Shown here: positions 25,663 to 34,730 of the stretch, piece after piece
How positions within the stretch are numbered: position 1 is the first letter of the stretch
Layout: each line of letters opens with the position of its first letter
Assembly: GCA_947488605.1 (NCBI GenBank)
Contig: CANKZJ010000001.1
Coordinates: 868,001-932,000, forward strand
Length of the DNA: 64,000 bases
Direction: 5' to 3'
Source: an uncultured Paracoccaceae bacterium
GTDB taxonomy: Bacteria; Pseudomonadota; Alphaproteobacteria; Rhodobacterales; Rhodobacteraceae
Program-made: the position numbers and the translations under genes
Notes under the pieces: generated by a model
Seen by the model: the letters and a program-made list of their open reading frames with translations, nothing else
What the model was told of the DNA's origin: nothing
Databases searched by the model: none

Positions 25663-27159
25663 TCACTCCGGGTATTCATACTTCGTCCGCAGGACATTCT
25701 TTTGTACTTTGCCCATCGTATTGCGTGGCAAAGCCTCCATCACAATATAGCGGCGCGGATGCTTAAAGCGTGCAAGCTGCGGCGCGACGATATCGGCAAT
25801 AAGGTCAGGCGTCAGGGCCGTATCTTCCAAGACAACCGCCGCAAGAACGCTTTCACCAAAATCAACATGTGGCACACCAAAGACTGCACTTTCCAACACA
25901 CCATCCACATCATTGATCACATCTTCGATCTCTTTGGGATATATATTGTACCCGCCAGAAATGATCAGGTCCTTTTCGCGACCAACGATGCTGATACGCC
26001 CGTCATCGGCCTTTACACCCAAATCCCCTGTGATGAAAAATCCATTGTCGCGCAACTCTTCAGCCGTTTTTTCCGGCATGTTCCAGTACCCCTGAAAGAC
26101 ATTGTCGCCCCGGACTTCGATCATACCAATCTCGCCGGGGCCAACTGGCGTTCCATTAATCGTAATCTCGACTTCGACACCAGGCAATGCATAACCGACG
26201 GTGCCCGCCAATCGCGCACCGTCAAACGGATTTGAGGTAATCATGTTGGTTTCGGTCATCCCGTAGCGTTCCAAAATACGGTGACCGGTTCGCGCCTCGA
26301 ATGCGGTATGCGTTTCTGCCAAAAGGGGTGCCGAACCCGACACGAACAAGCGCATATTCTTGACCAGTCCTGACGTTAAGCGCGGATCAGCAAGTAACCT
26401 CGTATAAAAAGTTGGCACCCCCATCATTAATGTGGAGGAAGGGATTTCAGCGACCAATTCATCAACATCAAAACTTGCCATAAAGCGCACCTGCGCACCC
26501 GCCAATAGTACAGTATTCAGCGCCACAAAAAGCCCGTGCGTGTGAAAAATAGGAAGCGCGTGGATGAGGCGGTCGTCACGGGTAATTTGCCACAGCGCAG
26601 TCAAACTTTGCGCATTCGAGAGTAGGTTTTTATGCGACATCATCGCACCCTTAGACCGCCCAGTCGTTCCTGATGTATAAAGTAAACCTGCAAGATCATC
26701 CGCGCCGCGTGCGACTGTCTCAAATGTGGTCAGCTTCTCGTTCGCCTGCGCACTCAACGACCCAAGCCCACCTGGGGCAAGGGTCATGACAGGCAAACCG
26801 GGCGCACAAATCTCTCTCAAGGCACCTTCGGTTTGGCTATCACAAACAACAAGAGCGGGTGCCGCATCTTCAATAAAGTAGCGCAATTCGCTTTGCGTGT
26901 AGGCCGTGTTAAGCGGCAGATAAACGGCACCACACTGGAGCGTCGCACCATAAAGCGCGACTGTATCTGATAGCTTTGGGGCTTGCACCACAACCCGGTC
27001 ACCGGGTGTCACACCAGCCTCAACCAATACATGCGCCAACTGTGCAACCCGCTCGACGAAACCAGCATAAGAAATCTCGGTCCCATCATCGAGCGACAAG
27101 AAAACCGCATCATTCTGCGCATGAGGCGCAATCAGAGCATCGTAAAGGACATTGGTCAC
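25663..27159 (-). CDS. matB: Malonyl-CoA synthetase (MatB-type acyl-CoA synthetase)
   Basis: 498-residue ANL-superfamily enzyme that activates malonate (or a close dicarboxylate) with ATP and CoA. The P-loop YTSGTTGRSKGAMMSHKNL, ERYGMTETNM, the GDLG hinge region and the terminal lysine in LPRNTMGKVQKN are present. The specific call rests on its four-base overlap with the malonyl-CoA decarboxylase gene; the pair converts malonate to acetyl-CoA. It belongs to the GntR-controlled minus-strand unit. Confidence 0.88.
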   Translation of the reverse strand: MTNVLYDALIAPHAQNDAVFLSLDDGTEISYAGFVERVAQLAHVLVEAGVTPGDRVVVQAPKLSDTVALYGATLQCGAVYLPLNTAYTQSELRYFIEDAAPALVVCDSQTEGALREICAPGLPVMTLAPGGLGSLSAQANEKLTTFETVARGADDLAGLLYTSGTTGRSKGAMMSHKNLLSNAQSLTALWQITRDDRLIHALPIFHTHGLFVALNTVLLAGAQVRFMASFDVDELVAEIPSSTLMMGVPTFYTRLLADPRLTSGLVKNMRLFVSGSAPLLAETHTAFEARTGHRILERYGMTETNMITSNPFDGARLAGTVGYALPGVEVEITINGTPVGPGEIGMIEVRGDNVFQGYWNMPEKTAEELRDNGFFITGDLGVKADDGRISIVGREKDLIISGGYNIYPKEIEDVINDVDGVLESAVFGVPHVDFGESVLAAVVLEDTALTPDLIADIVAPQLARFKHPRRYIVMEALPRNTMGKVQKNVLRTKYEYPE

Positions 27160-28454
27160 GATGAAGGTTCCTTCGTTCTGGGCGTCAGCGCTGCATTTGA
27201 CAGGGCTTGAACAGGCTTGGCAGCGACAACCAGCGATTTCAAAGCAAAATCCTCATGATGGCGCTCGGTTCTTGACAGGTCATACAAGTAATTCACCATC
27301 GCCCCTGCGGATTGAGCCAACCCATTCGCTGATGCATCGGCATCTGCGTGAATGTCATGAATCTCTGCTCCATTTCCTAAATGAAAGCGCGCCACAGGAT
27401 CCAACGGCAAACCATCATCACGCTTCGCATGCAGCAGATACCGGGCTGCCATTGCACGAACGTCATGGGATGTGGCCTTTTGCGAAAGCATCGCAGCCGC
27501 CACATGCCCATGATCGGTATGATCCGTTTGCGTTTGAATCCAACGCATGAGGCCAGGAATGGGTGACAACGTGACAAACTTCTCAAGCTGGGGAAAAGCT
27601 AGCGAAAGCTCCGCAACAACCTGCTTGATCAGTAGGTTTCCAAAGCTGATCCCGGTCAGCCCCTTTTGACAATTCGAAATAGAATAGAACACGGCAACTT
27701 TGGCATCTTCGGCTGCAAGTGGATGACGTACCTCAGAAAGTAAATTAGTAACTGAACCCGGAATACCTTCGGTCAAAGCGACTTCCACAAAGATAAGCGG
27801 CTCGTCAGGCATTGCAGGGTGAAAAAACGCAAAACATCGGCGATCCGGCGGATAGAGACGGCGACGCAGATCATCCCAATCGTCTATTTCATGCACGGCT
27901 TCATAGGCCACGATCTTATCCAATATTCGCGCCGGCGTATCCCAGTTGATCGCTTTGAGAACCAGAAAGCCGCGGTTGAACCAACTACGAAACAGGTGAA
28001 CGAAGTCATGATTTGTGCGCGCCAGATCAGGATCGCTTTTCAGGGCTTGCAACAAATCCACACGCATCGCGACAATTTCTGCCGTCGCACCTACGGGCTG
28101 ATTGAGGCGCCTTAGCAATTCCTGGCGTTTGGGCTCTGATGCAACCGAAAGTGCCTTGAATGCAACCGGCGTCGGGTCATCAGCATAAGCAACTGCAAGG
28201 CTCGCCACTTTTGTCGCGTCAACATCAAGTTCATCATTGAGATAAGTAAAAAATGCGCGCTTCTCGGCACTCTCCAATGCCCGGTACCGGTCCAAGACAG
28301 TTGCCGCTAGTTTTTGGCCCGAAACCTCACCTTCCTCAGAAAGCAAAGCATTACACAGCTCGAAGATATCGCGTCTATCATCACTGCCGCGCGGTGGGCC
28401 GCTTCGATCAAAAAGCGTGGCCAGAATATCGCTGAGGAACCGATTTCGTTGCAC
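27156..28454 (-). CDS. Malonyl-CoA decarboxylase
   Basis: About 432 residues. Family motifs are the FYSISNCQKGLTGISFGNLL strand-helix (read as YSISNCQKGL and GISFGNLLIKQVV) and VTLSPIPGLMRW, both close to human and rhizobial MCD; a helical N-terminal domain precedes them. Decarboxylates malonyl-CoA to acetyl-CoA, downstream of MatB. I prefer the GTG at 28454, which follows GGAAAGGGG; an ATG at 28475 lacks a ribosome-binding site. A 12-bp palindrome shared with the divergent operon lies just upstream. Confidence 0.9.
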   Translation of the reverse strand: MQRNRFLSDILATLFDRSGPPRGSDDRRDIFELCNALLSEEGEVSGQKLAATVLDRYRALESAEKRAFFTYLNDELDVDATKVASLAVAYADDPTPVAFKALSVASEPKRQELLRRLNQPVGATAEIVAMRVDLLQALKSDPDLARTNHDFVHLFRSWFNRGFLVLKAINWDTPARILDKIVAYEAVHEIDDWDDLRRRLYPPDRRCFAFFHPAMPDEPLIFVEVALTEGIPGSVTNLLSEVRHPLAAEDAKVAVFYSISNCQKGLTGISFGNLLIKQVVAELSLAFPQLEKFVTLSPIPGLMRWIQTQTDHTDHGHVAAAMLSQKATSHDVRAMAARYLLHAKRDDGLPLDPVARFHLGNGAEIHDIHADADASANGLAQSAGAMVNYLYDLSRTERHHEDFALKSLVVAAKPVQALSNAALTPRTKEPSS

Positions 28455-28488
28455 GTCGCGCCCCTTTCCATTCAAACAGCGTCAGAAT

Positions 28489-28500
28489 AATATCGATATT
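28489..28500. promoter_or_regulatory. GntR-type operator AATATCGATATT upstream of malonyl-CoA genes
   Basis: A perfect 12-bp palindrome 35 bases before the decarboxylase start and just after the GntR gene. The identical sequence occurs at 29616-29627 in front of the divergent catabolic operon. Two identical copies flanking a GntR gene make it the probable site of that regulator. Confidence 0.65.
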
Positions 28501-28529
28501 TTCTCAAATATCTATTTTAAGTTGGTACT

Positions 28530-29192
28530 TCATAACCCGCTAAGTTGCGTGGTCAGATATGCCCCGGTCAAACGGTAGTGGCTTAGCAAAGCGGCGGAGG
28601 CGGCATTCGCATCCCGACGCACAGCAGCGTCAAGAATTTCCTCATGTTCAAACGCAATATCACGCCGCTGATAGTTGGCTCCACCCGCTGCCAGATTGCG
28701 ATACCTGATATTCAAATCGTAAAGCTGGCTACAATACCGCTCCAGCATCGGCGAAGCCGCATTGCCAAGAAGCGTCATATGAAAATCCTTGTGGGCATCC
28801 TCAAATGTTGCCGTATCCACGACACGCTTCATCCGGTGATGCGACAGCACAAGCCGCTCTTCCCATTCGGATGTGGCACGCACGATTGACTGGCGCAGCG
28901 CCATATCTTCAAGCGTACAGCGCAGCATCAATATCTCTTCAAAGTTGGCCAAGCTGGCAGGTGCAGCCCTGAACCCGCGCTGATCAATACGTTCAACCAA
29001 CATGTCAGACGTCAGCAAACTCAATGCCTCGCGCACCGGCGACGCACCTGTGTCCAGCATCCTACGCAGTTGTTCTATCTTAAGTTTTTCGCCTGCGGGC
29101 AATTCACCCGTAAGGATCATATCCCGCAATGACAGATAGGTCGCGCGCGTGGCAGAGGCTTCTCCGCCGTTGGTGTTATCCATCATGTTCAT
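28530..29192 (-). CDS. GntR family regulator, FCD (FadR-like) subfamily
   Basis: 220 residues: an N-terminal winged helix (YLSLRDMILTGELPAGEKL, then LDTGASPVREALSLL) and an all-helical FCD ligand domain with the metal/ligand residues in EDAHKDFHMTLL and EHEEILDAA. It lies between the malonyl-CoA genes and the YciI-like gene on the same strand. It is a candidate regulator of both arms of the 25.6-35.6 kb island; whether malonate or an aromatic acid is the effector is open. AGAGGT precedes ATG 29192. Confidence 0.9.
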   Translation of the reverse strand: MNMMDNTNGGEASATRATYLSLRDMILTGELPAGEKLKIEQLRRMLDTGASPVREALSLLTSDMLVERIDQRGFRAAPASLANFEEILMLRCTLEDMALRQSIVRATSEWEERLVLSHHRMKRVVDTATFEDAHKDFHMTLLGNAASPMLERYCSQLYDLNIRYRNLAAGGANYQRRDIAFEHEEILDAAVRRDANAASAALLSHYRLTGAYLTTQLSGL

Positions 29193-29207
29193 GCCGAAGA
29201 CCTCTTG

Positions 29208-29594
29208 TTAGGTAAGATTTGCATACTGTGAAGATAGCCCGACAGAAACATGAAGCGACCCTTCATTGATCATCCAGCGCCGTATGACGAAAGTTCGTGC
29301 ACCAGACTGATGCATCGGATCTTTCTCGGCCAACGCGCGCGCCGCCTCCAAGCTCTCTGCGCGATAAATAATCAATCCCATGCCCTGCATATGGTCGCCT
29401 GTTTCATCTGACATAGGTCCCGCAAATGCCAAAGCGCCGGCCCGTTCCAGCGCGCCTTGATAGGCCAGATGATCCGGCAAAGACGCCTTGACGTCTTGTG
29501 GTTCCTTGGCTGGTGTTGAGATCGCAGCGTAAAGCTCCAACGCCAAAGCGCCACGCGATTTCGCTTCTTTCTTATAGTCTGACCAAGCTACCAT
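29208..29594 (-). CDS. YciI-like (dimeric alpha-beta barrel) protein
   Basis: About 128 residues with an EthD/YciI-type alpha-beta barrel: the end of the protein has GLIIYRAESLEAARALAEKDPMHQSGARTF in overlapping pieces, typical of YCII-related domains (the DP-x-H motif). Such proteins accompany aromatic ring-cleavage pathways as isomerase-like or lactonase-like partners, but its reaction is unknown. The start at 29594 is preferred because the longer frame to 29636 would run through the operator and promoter of the divergent operon. Confidence 0.75.
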   Translation of the reverse strand: MVAWSDYKKEAKSRGALALELYAAISTPAKEPQDVKASLPDHLAYQGALERAGALAFAGPMSDETGDHMQGMGLIIYRAESLEAARALAEKDPMHQSGARTFVIRRWMINEGSLHVSVGLSSQYANLT

Positions 29595-29615
29595 TTTCGC
29601 CCATCCGTTTTTTAA

Positions 29616-29627
29616 AATATCGATATT
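29616..29627. promoter_or_regulatory. GntR-type operator AATATCGATATT before the divergent catabolic operon
   Basis: Second perfect copy of the 12-bp palindrome, in the 91-base gap between the YciI-like gene (minus) and the FAH-family gene (plus). TTGACA at 29629-29634 lies just downstream and may be a -35 element for the plus-strand operon, with TATAAT-like TATAGG/AAATTT further on. The site would therefore overlap the promoter. Confidence 0.65.
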
Positions 29628-29685
29628 TATTGACATATGATAAAATTATAGGCAAATTTTGATCAGAATTACAAGGATTGAAAGC

Positions 29686-30570
29686 ATGAAATATTTGGTT
29701 GGCGAAACTGCAAATGGCACTGCTGTCTTCGCAGTCGAAGGCAGCGAAGCCGTTAATCTTACGGCTCTTGATGCAAGTGTTGGTCATGATCTCATGGCGC
29801 TCATCACGGATCCTGCGCTGGTAGAATCAGTTGCTTCCAAGATGACCGGTGCCGACCGTGTTTCCGTTGCTTCAATCACGCCAGCGTTGCCTGTGGCAAA
29901 GCCTGGAACGATCATTTGCCTTGGCCTCAACTACACCGATCACATCAAAGAAGGTGGCTATGAGATCCCCGAATACCCTGCCCTCTTTATGCGCGGCAAA
30001 AACTCCATCATGGCCGCGGGCGCTCCTTTGGTCCGCCCAACCTGTTCGGAAAAACTCGACTACGAAGCCGAGCTGATGTTCATCATCGGCAAAGGCGGCC
30101 GCCACATCACAGAGGCAAACGCGCTTGACCATGTTTTTGGCTACACCGTGTTTAACGATGGATCCGTGCGCGACTACCAACGCAAGACCCACCAATGGAC
30201 GCCCGGCAAGAACTTTGACAACACTGGCGCGATTGGCCCATTCGTGGTCACCCCCGACGATTTGCCAGAAGGCGCATCGGGGCTGAAAATCGAAAGCCGC
30301 GTAGGAACTGAAATCCTGCAGTCCTCAAATACTGGCAATATGATCTGGTCGGTCGCACAAACGATCGCGACAATTTCCGAGTACACCACATTGGAACCCG
30401 GCGATTTGATCGCAATGGGCACCCCACCCGGCGTTGGCCATGCAAAGAAACCCAATCCGCGTTGGTTGGTTCCCGGCGAAGTCGTCGATATCGAAATCGA
30501 AAGCATCGGCATTTGTTCAAATCCGGTCGTCGACGAAAAAGATCACGCATCATCGGTGGCCGCGGAATGA
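29686..30570 (+). CDS. Fumarylacetoacetate hydrolase family protein
   Basis: 294-residue FAH-fold protein: an N-terminal domain, then GTIICLGLNYTDHIKEGG, the metal-binding EAELMFIIGKGG and FNDGSVRDYQRK strands, and the TPPGVGHAKKP loop near the end. Members hydrolyse or decarboxylate/isomerise acyl-pyruvates and oxo-dicarboxylates made by ring cleavage. It heads the plus-strand operon that ends in an intradiol dioxygenase. The exact substrate is unknown. ATG 29686 is preceded by AAGGATTGAAAG. Confidence 0.88.
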   Translation: MKYLVGETANGTAVFAVEGSEAVNLTALDASVGHDLMALITDPALVESVASKMTGADRVSVASITPALPVAKPGTIICLGLNYTDHIKEGGYEIPEYPALFMRGKNSIMAAGAPLVRPTCSEKLDYEAELMFIIGKGGRHITEANALDHVFGYTVFNDGSVRDYQRKTHQWTPGKNFDNTGAIGPFVVTPDDLPEGASGLKIESRVGTEILQSSNTGNMIWSVAQTIATISEYTTLEPGDLIAMGTPPGVGHAKKPNPRWLVPGEVVDIEIESIGICSNPVVDEKDHASSVAAE

Positions 30571-31232
30571 ACGCACCAACCGGGGCAGAACTGGATGCAG
30601 CACGCGCCAAAGCACAGGCCGACCATCGGGCCTTGCGCGCGCGTATCAGTCGTTTGTCAGATGACGCGGTCGATCTGATCTTGCGCGATGCGCGATCCCA
30701 CTATGCTTGGACCGACAAACCCATTCCTGACGGACTGTTAGAAGAAATCTACGAGATCACCATCAATGGGCCGACCTCAATGAATACCCTGCCTGCGCGT
30801 TTCATTTTTGTGAAATCGGCCGAAGGCAAAGAGCGCTTGGCGAAGTCGCTCAAGCCGCAGAACGTCCCAAAGATGATGGGGGCTCCTGTGACGGCCATCA
30901 TCGCGCAAGATATGAATTTCTGGCACGAATTGCCATTCTTGTTTCCACACGAAGACCGTCGGCATCTGTTCGATGGCAATGACGCCTATTGCGAAGATAC
31001 CGCTTACCGCAATGCAACGCTGCAGGGTGCATATTTCATGATTGCTGCGCGCGCAGTTGGTCTTGATGTGGGTGCGATGTCGGGTTTCTCAAATACCATT
31101 GTGGACGAAGAGTTCTTTGCCGGAACCAGCCTGAAGTCCAATTTCCTTTGTAACATCGGATACGCGGATGAAACCGCGCTTTTCCAAAAGCTACCGCGTT
31201 TCGCATTCGACCAAGTCTGTAGCGTAATCTAG
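30567..31232 (+). CDS. RutE-like nitroreductase family protein (malonic semialdehyde reductase type)
   Basis: 221-residue FMN flavoprotein of the nitroreductase fold. It matches the E. coli RutE pattern closely: INGPTSMNTLPARFIFVKS, APVTAIIAQDMNFW, LFPHEDRRHLF, AYFMIAARAVGLDVGAMSGF and LKSNFLCNIGYAD in order. RutE reduces malonic semialdehyde to 3-hydroxypropionate in pyrimidine breakdown, but no other rut gene is here. Next to malonyl-CoA genes this hints at a C3 semialdehyde or malonate intermediate. It overlaps the FAH gene by four bases. Confidence 0.82.
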   Translation: MNAPTGAELDAARAKAQADHRALRARISRLSDDAVDLILRDARSHYAWTDKPIPDGLLEEIYEITINGPTSMNTLPARFIFVKSAEGKERLAKSLKPQNVPKMMGAPVTAIIAQDMNFWHELPFLFPHEDRRHLFDGNDAYCEDTAYRNATLQGAYFMIAARAVGLDVGAMSGFSNTIVDEEFFAGTSLKSNFLCNIGYADETALFQKLPRFAFDQVCSVI

Positions 31233-31241
31233 GGGGCACAC

Positions 31242-31700
31242 ATGGCTGTAAAGATGAAAACCATCGTGACCTACCGCGCAACGGCTGCGTGTCCAACACA
31301 TGCGCGGACCGAAATTCCGGTGCGTAACCTGCATGTCGTCATCGATGAACCAACAGAGCGCGGTGGAACAAACCTTGGCCCGACACCCACAGAGGCTGCG
31401 ATGACGGCTTTGATCGCCTGCACCAATGTCATCGGGCACAAGAACGCACATCGTCTTGGCGTCAACTTGGGCGACATCACAATCGATGCAAACTGCAAGT
31501 TCGATCGACGCGGCGTTCTCATGGAGGAAGAGATCGACGTGCCGTTTCCTGAAGTCACACTCACGGTGAACTGCACCACCCCGGCCAGCCAAGAGGAGTT
31601 GGATTTGGTCGGGGTGGAAACCGCGAAATACTGTGCAATCGCCAAGCTGTTCGAAGCAGCAGGCACTGATCTCACAGTGGAATGGCGAAAGGCCAACTGA
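31242..31700 (+). CDS. OsmC family protein
   Basis: 152-residue OsmC/Ohr-fold protein with two potential redox cysteines: TALIACTNVIGHKNA (first Cys) and the second in LTVNCTTPASQ; another is in AKYCAIAKLF. OsmC-like proteins detoxify organic peroxides, and those in catabolic operons may have other thiol-dependent roles. It is within the dioxygenase-TRAP operon, so protection from oxidised phenolic intermediates is possible but speculative. Confidence 0.82.
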   Translation: MAVKMKTIVTYRATAACPTHARTEIPVRNLHVVIDEPTERGGTNLGPTPTEAAMTALIACTNVIGHKNAHRLGVNLGDITIDANCKFDRRGVLMEEEIDVPFPEVTLTVNCTTPASQEELDLVGVETAKYCAIAKLFEAAGTDLTVEWRKAN

Positions 31701-31745
31701 ATTCAACCGGGCAAAACAAGCCCGCTTTTCTGGGAGGAAAAAACC

Positions 31746-32819
31746 ATGATGAACTGGACAAGACGCACACTGATGGGTGCCGCTCTCGCGACGATGACGG
31801 CAATCCCTGTCGCCGCACAAGAAACCGTTTCCGCCGTCGTCATCGACGGCTATCCGGACCGGGCACTTTGGGTCAAAGAATTTACCAACTTCTTTATCCC
31901 CGAAGTTGACCGCCGACTGGCTGAGACCGGCAACTATGTCATGGACTGGCAAGAGAATTATGGCGGATCCATCGTTAAACCACGCGGCGTCCTTGAAGGG
32001 ATCGAGTTGGGTTTGGGCGACATTGGCATTGTGACAACGATCTTTCACTCGTCAAAACTACCCAGCCAAGGTCTTGCCGCTGTCACGCCATTTGTATCGT
32101 CTGATGCACGCGCAGTTGCACGCGCCGTGGACGAGATCGCACGCGAATTCCCTGCCATGCAAAACGAATTTGCGGCCCAAAACCAAGTCTATCTGGCAAC
32201 CGGCGTGGTGCTGAATAGCTATCAGATGTTTTCAACCCAAGAAGTCGCAAGTGTCTCTGACTTGGAAGGTTTCAAAGTTGCAGGCGCCGGTATGAACCTA
32301 CGCTATCTTGAAGGCATTGAAGGTGCAGCCGGGGTGCGTGGCGGTCTCACGGATTTCTACAATATGCTGCAAACAGGATTGGCTGACGCAGGCATGCTCT
32401 GGCCAGAAGCGGCAGCGACATTCAAGATCTCGGAAGTCGCACCTTATATGCTGCGTGCAGACCTGGGCGCTGTGAATTCCAAAACCGTCACAGTGAACCA
32501 AGACTACTGGGACAGCCTCCCCGACGAGGTCAAAGAAGTCCTACAGGTCGTTGCAATCGATTACCGCGATCACCTCGCAGGTATCGCAATGGATCGGGCC
32601 ACCGCAGCTGAAGAAGCTTACGTCGCCGCCGGTGGAACAATCGTTGATGTGTCTGACGAAGACCGCGCCGCTTGGGCCGCTGCGATGCCAAACATCGCAC
32701 AAGAGTGGGCTGCAACGCTTAATGACAATGGCGAGCCGGGTACAGAAATGCTCGCAGCTTATCTCGGCAAACTCGAAGCTGCTGGATTTGTTGGCGTCCG
32801 TGACTGGTCGCAGCCGTAG
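31746..32819 (+). CDS. TRAP transporter substrate-binding protein, DctP family
   Basis: 357 residues. An N-terminal signal (RRTLMGAALATMTAIPVAAQ) with twin arginines ends at an AQ-E cleavage site, so it is exported, perhaps by Tat. The body has the DctP features GIGLGDIGIVTTIFHSS-type loop and GLTDFYNMLQTGLADAGML. It would bind an organic acid in the periplasm for the DctQM permease that follows. Given the operon, an aromatic or hydroxy-aromatic acid is a reasonable guess. GGGAGG precedes the start. Confidence 0.85.
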   Translation: MMNWTRRTLMGAALATMTAIPVAAQETVSAVVIDGYPDRALWVKEFTNFFIPEVDRRLAETGNYVMDWQENYGGSIVKPRGVLEGIELGLGDIGIVTTIFHSSKLPSQGLAAVTPFVSSDARAVARAVDEIAREFPAMQNEFAAQNQVYLATGVVLNSYQMFSTQEVASVSDLEGFKVAGAGMNLRYLEGIEGAAGVRGGLTDFYNMLQTGLADAGMLWPEAAATFKISEVAPYMLRADLGAVNSKTVTVNQDYWDSLPDEVKEVLQVVAIDYRDHLAGIAMDRATAAEEAYVAAGGTIVDVSDEDRAAWAAAMPNIAQEWAATLNDNGEPGTEMLAAYLGKLEAAGFVGVRDWSQP

Positions 32820-32850
32820 CAGCTGAACGACCCGAGAAGAGGCTAAGATA

Positions 32851-33417
32851 ATGCTCAAGTCTGCAATCGGCGGTCTCTCTCGGGTCGCCAACACCCTTGC
32901 AATCGCCGCCAATATCGCTGGCACCTGTATGGTGTTGGCGCTGGTGGTTATCCTGAACGTCGACGTGGTTGCCCGCGGTGTGTTCAATGCACCACTCAAA
33001 GGCACCTACGAGATCGTCCAGCTTTCCGTCGTGTTCATTGTGTTTCTTCAACTCGCCGACGTTGTGCGTGTTGATAGGCTCACACGGTCAGACGGTTTCT
33101 TGAACTTGCTACACAGTCGCAAGCCGGGTCTGACAGCCAACCTAAGACGGATCATCAATGCGATCTCGGCTATCTTCATGGGCTTGATCGCCTACATCAT
33201 GTTTCCTGAATTCCTCAAGATGTGGGGCACACAAGACTTCTTTGGCATCCCAGGTGTCTTTACCGTGCCTTGGTGGCCCATCAAACTTGTCATCGCCAGC
33301 GGCAGCGCCTTGGCCTGTTTGATTTTCGCCCTGAAAGTCGTCTCGGCGCAGGAGCGGCCAAAACTGGTCCGCGTACCGGAACATGACGACACCAGCGCAG
33401 GCGGGCCCCAGATATGA
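32851..33417 (+). CDS. TRAP transporter small permease, DctQ family
   Basis: 188 residues with four membrane helices, starting near ANIAGTCMVLALVVILNVDVVARGVF, and the GTYEIVQLSVVFIVFLQLA helix typical of DctQ. It partners the large subunit, whose start overlaps its stop by four bases. Confidence 0.88.
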   Translation: MLKSAIGGLSRVANTLAIAANIAGTCMVLALVVILNVDVVARGVFNAPLKGTYEIVQLSVVFIVFLQLADVVRVDRLTRSDGFLNLLHSRKPGLTANLRRIINAISAIFMGLIAYIMFPEFLKMWGTQDFFGIPGVFTVPWWPIKLVIASGSALACLIFALKVVSAQERPKLVRVPEHDDTSAGGPQI

Positions 33418-34718
33418 CCCCCATCGAAATCGGCCTCATCTCGGTCGTCGCAATCGTCTTTTTGATCTACTCTGGCGTCTACATTCCCATTGCCTTGGGA
33501 ATGGTATCGCTGGTGTCGATCTGGCTGATGCGTGACAACTTCACACTCTCGCTGAACCTGTTGAAAGTCGCCGTGGGTGACAGCGCAATGGTCTATAGCT
33601 TTGCGACCATACCCTTATTTACCTTTATGGGGCTCATCGTGTCCAAAGCGGGTTTGGGCAAGGATATATACGAAGTCATGACCATGCGGTTTCGCAAGGT
33701 CAAAGGTGGCATCGGTATGGCCACAGTCGGCGCAAACGCTGTCTTCGCAGCCGTGACAGGATCATCAATCGCGTCAGCATCCGTCTTTACCAAAGTCTCC
33801 GTCCCACAGATGATCGCGCAAAACTACAACCCGCGCTTTGCCGTGGGCGTCGTCGCTGGATCCTCGGTTCTTGGGATGATCATTCCACCCTCCGCCATGC
33901 TGATCATCTATAGCTTTGTAGCCGAACAGTCCGTCGGTGATATGTTCCTTGCAGGCGTCATTCCGGGCATCATGCTCGCCATCGCTTACGTTGCAGCGAT
34001 CTGGTTCATGGGACGTTTTACGCCTGACTTTGTCGGCGGACGCGTGGTCGAAGACACCGAATGGATGACCAAACGCGAAATCGCATCTAAAACACTCCCT
34101 ACGCTTGGTCTGATCACAATCGTTCTTGGCGGCATCTACACCGGTTGGATGACAGCTGTCGAAGCAGGCGCTACCGGGTCACTTGTGGCGCTGATCATCG
34201 CAGTCGCGCGCCGGTCGATGTCACTGAAAGGTTTTTGGGACGCGCTACTTGAAACAGGGCACATTACCGCCGCCATTTTGTTCCTGATCACGGCCGCCTC
34301 TATCTACAGCCGGATGCTGGGTCTCGCGGGTCTGCCAAACCAGCTGCAAGACCTCTTGGCGGGTAGTTCTGCCACCTTCTGGACCATCATGCTGCTCTAT
34401 GTCCTGCTGATGATTTTCCTCGGAACGATCCTCGATACGGCCTCAATCATCCTGATTGTAGTTCCCCTGTTCCTGCCGCTTGTCGAAGCGTTGGACATGT
34501 CGTTGATCTGGTTTGGCATCATTACAGTCGTTGGCGCAGAAATCGGGCTTCTTACGCCGCCTTTGGGCATATCGTGTTTCGTGATCAAATCGACGCTTGA
34601 TGATGACAGCATATCGCTCAAAGACGTCTTTATGGGCGCACTGCCCTTTGCCTTCGTGATGTTAATCGTGCTCTTCATCTTGATCGAATTCCCGATACTC
34701 AGTCTCGCACTTCTTTAA
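33414..34718 (+). CDS. TRAP transporter large permease, DctM family
   Basis: 434 residues, about 12 membrane helices, the Na+-coupled transport subunit. GGIGMATVGANAVFAAVTGSS, SSVLGMIIPPSAMLIIY and FLGTILDTASIILI are DctM signature regions. Completes a DctPQM set at 31746-34718 within the catabolic operon. Confidence 0.92.
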   Translation: MTPIEIGLISVVAIVFLIYSGVYIPIALGMVSLVSIWLMRDNFTLSLNLLKVAVGDSAMVYSFATIPLFTFMGLIVSKAGLGKDIYEVMTMRFRKVKGGIGMATVGANAVFAAVTGSSIASASVFTKVSVPQMIAQNYNPRFAVGVVAGSSVLGMIIPPSAMLIIYSFVAEQSVGDMFLAGVIPGIMLAIAYVAAIWFMGRFTPDFVGGRVVEDTEWMTKREIASKTLPTLGLITIVLGGIYTGWMTAVEAGATGSLVALIIAVARRSMSLKGFWDALLETGHITAAILFLITAASIYSRMLGLAGLPNQLQDLLAGSSATFWTIMLLYVLLMIFLGTILDTASIILIVVPLFLPLVEALDMSLIWFGIITVVGAEIGLLTPPLGISCFVIKSTLDDDSISLKDVFMGALPFAFVMLIVLFILIEFPILSLALL

Positions 34719-34730
34719 GGAAACAACCCC

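Noticed and set aside
29595..29636. Longer start for the YciI-like protein at 29636
   Set aside because: It would place coding sequence over the GntR-type palindrome and the divergent promoter; ATG 29594 gives a normal domain length.
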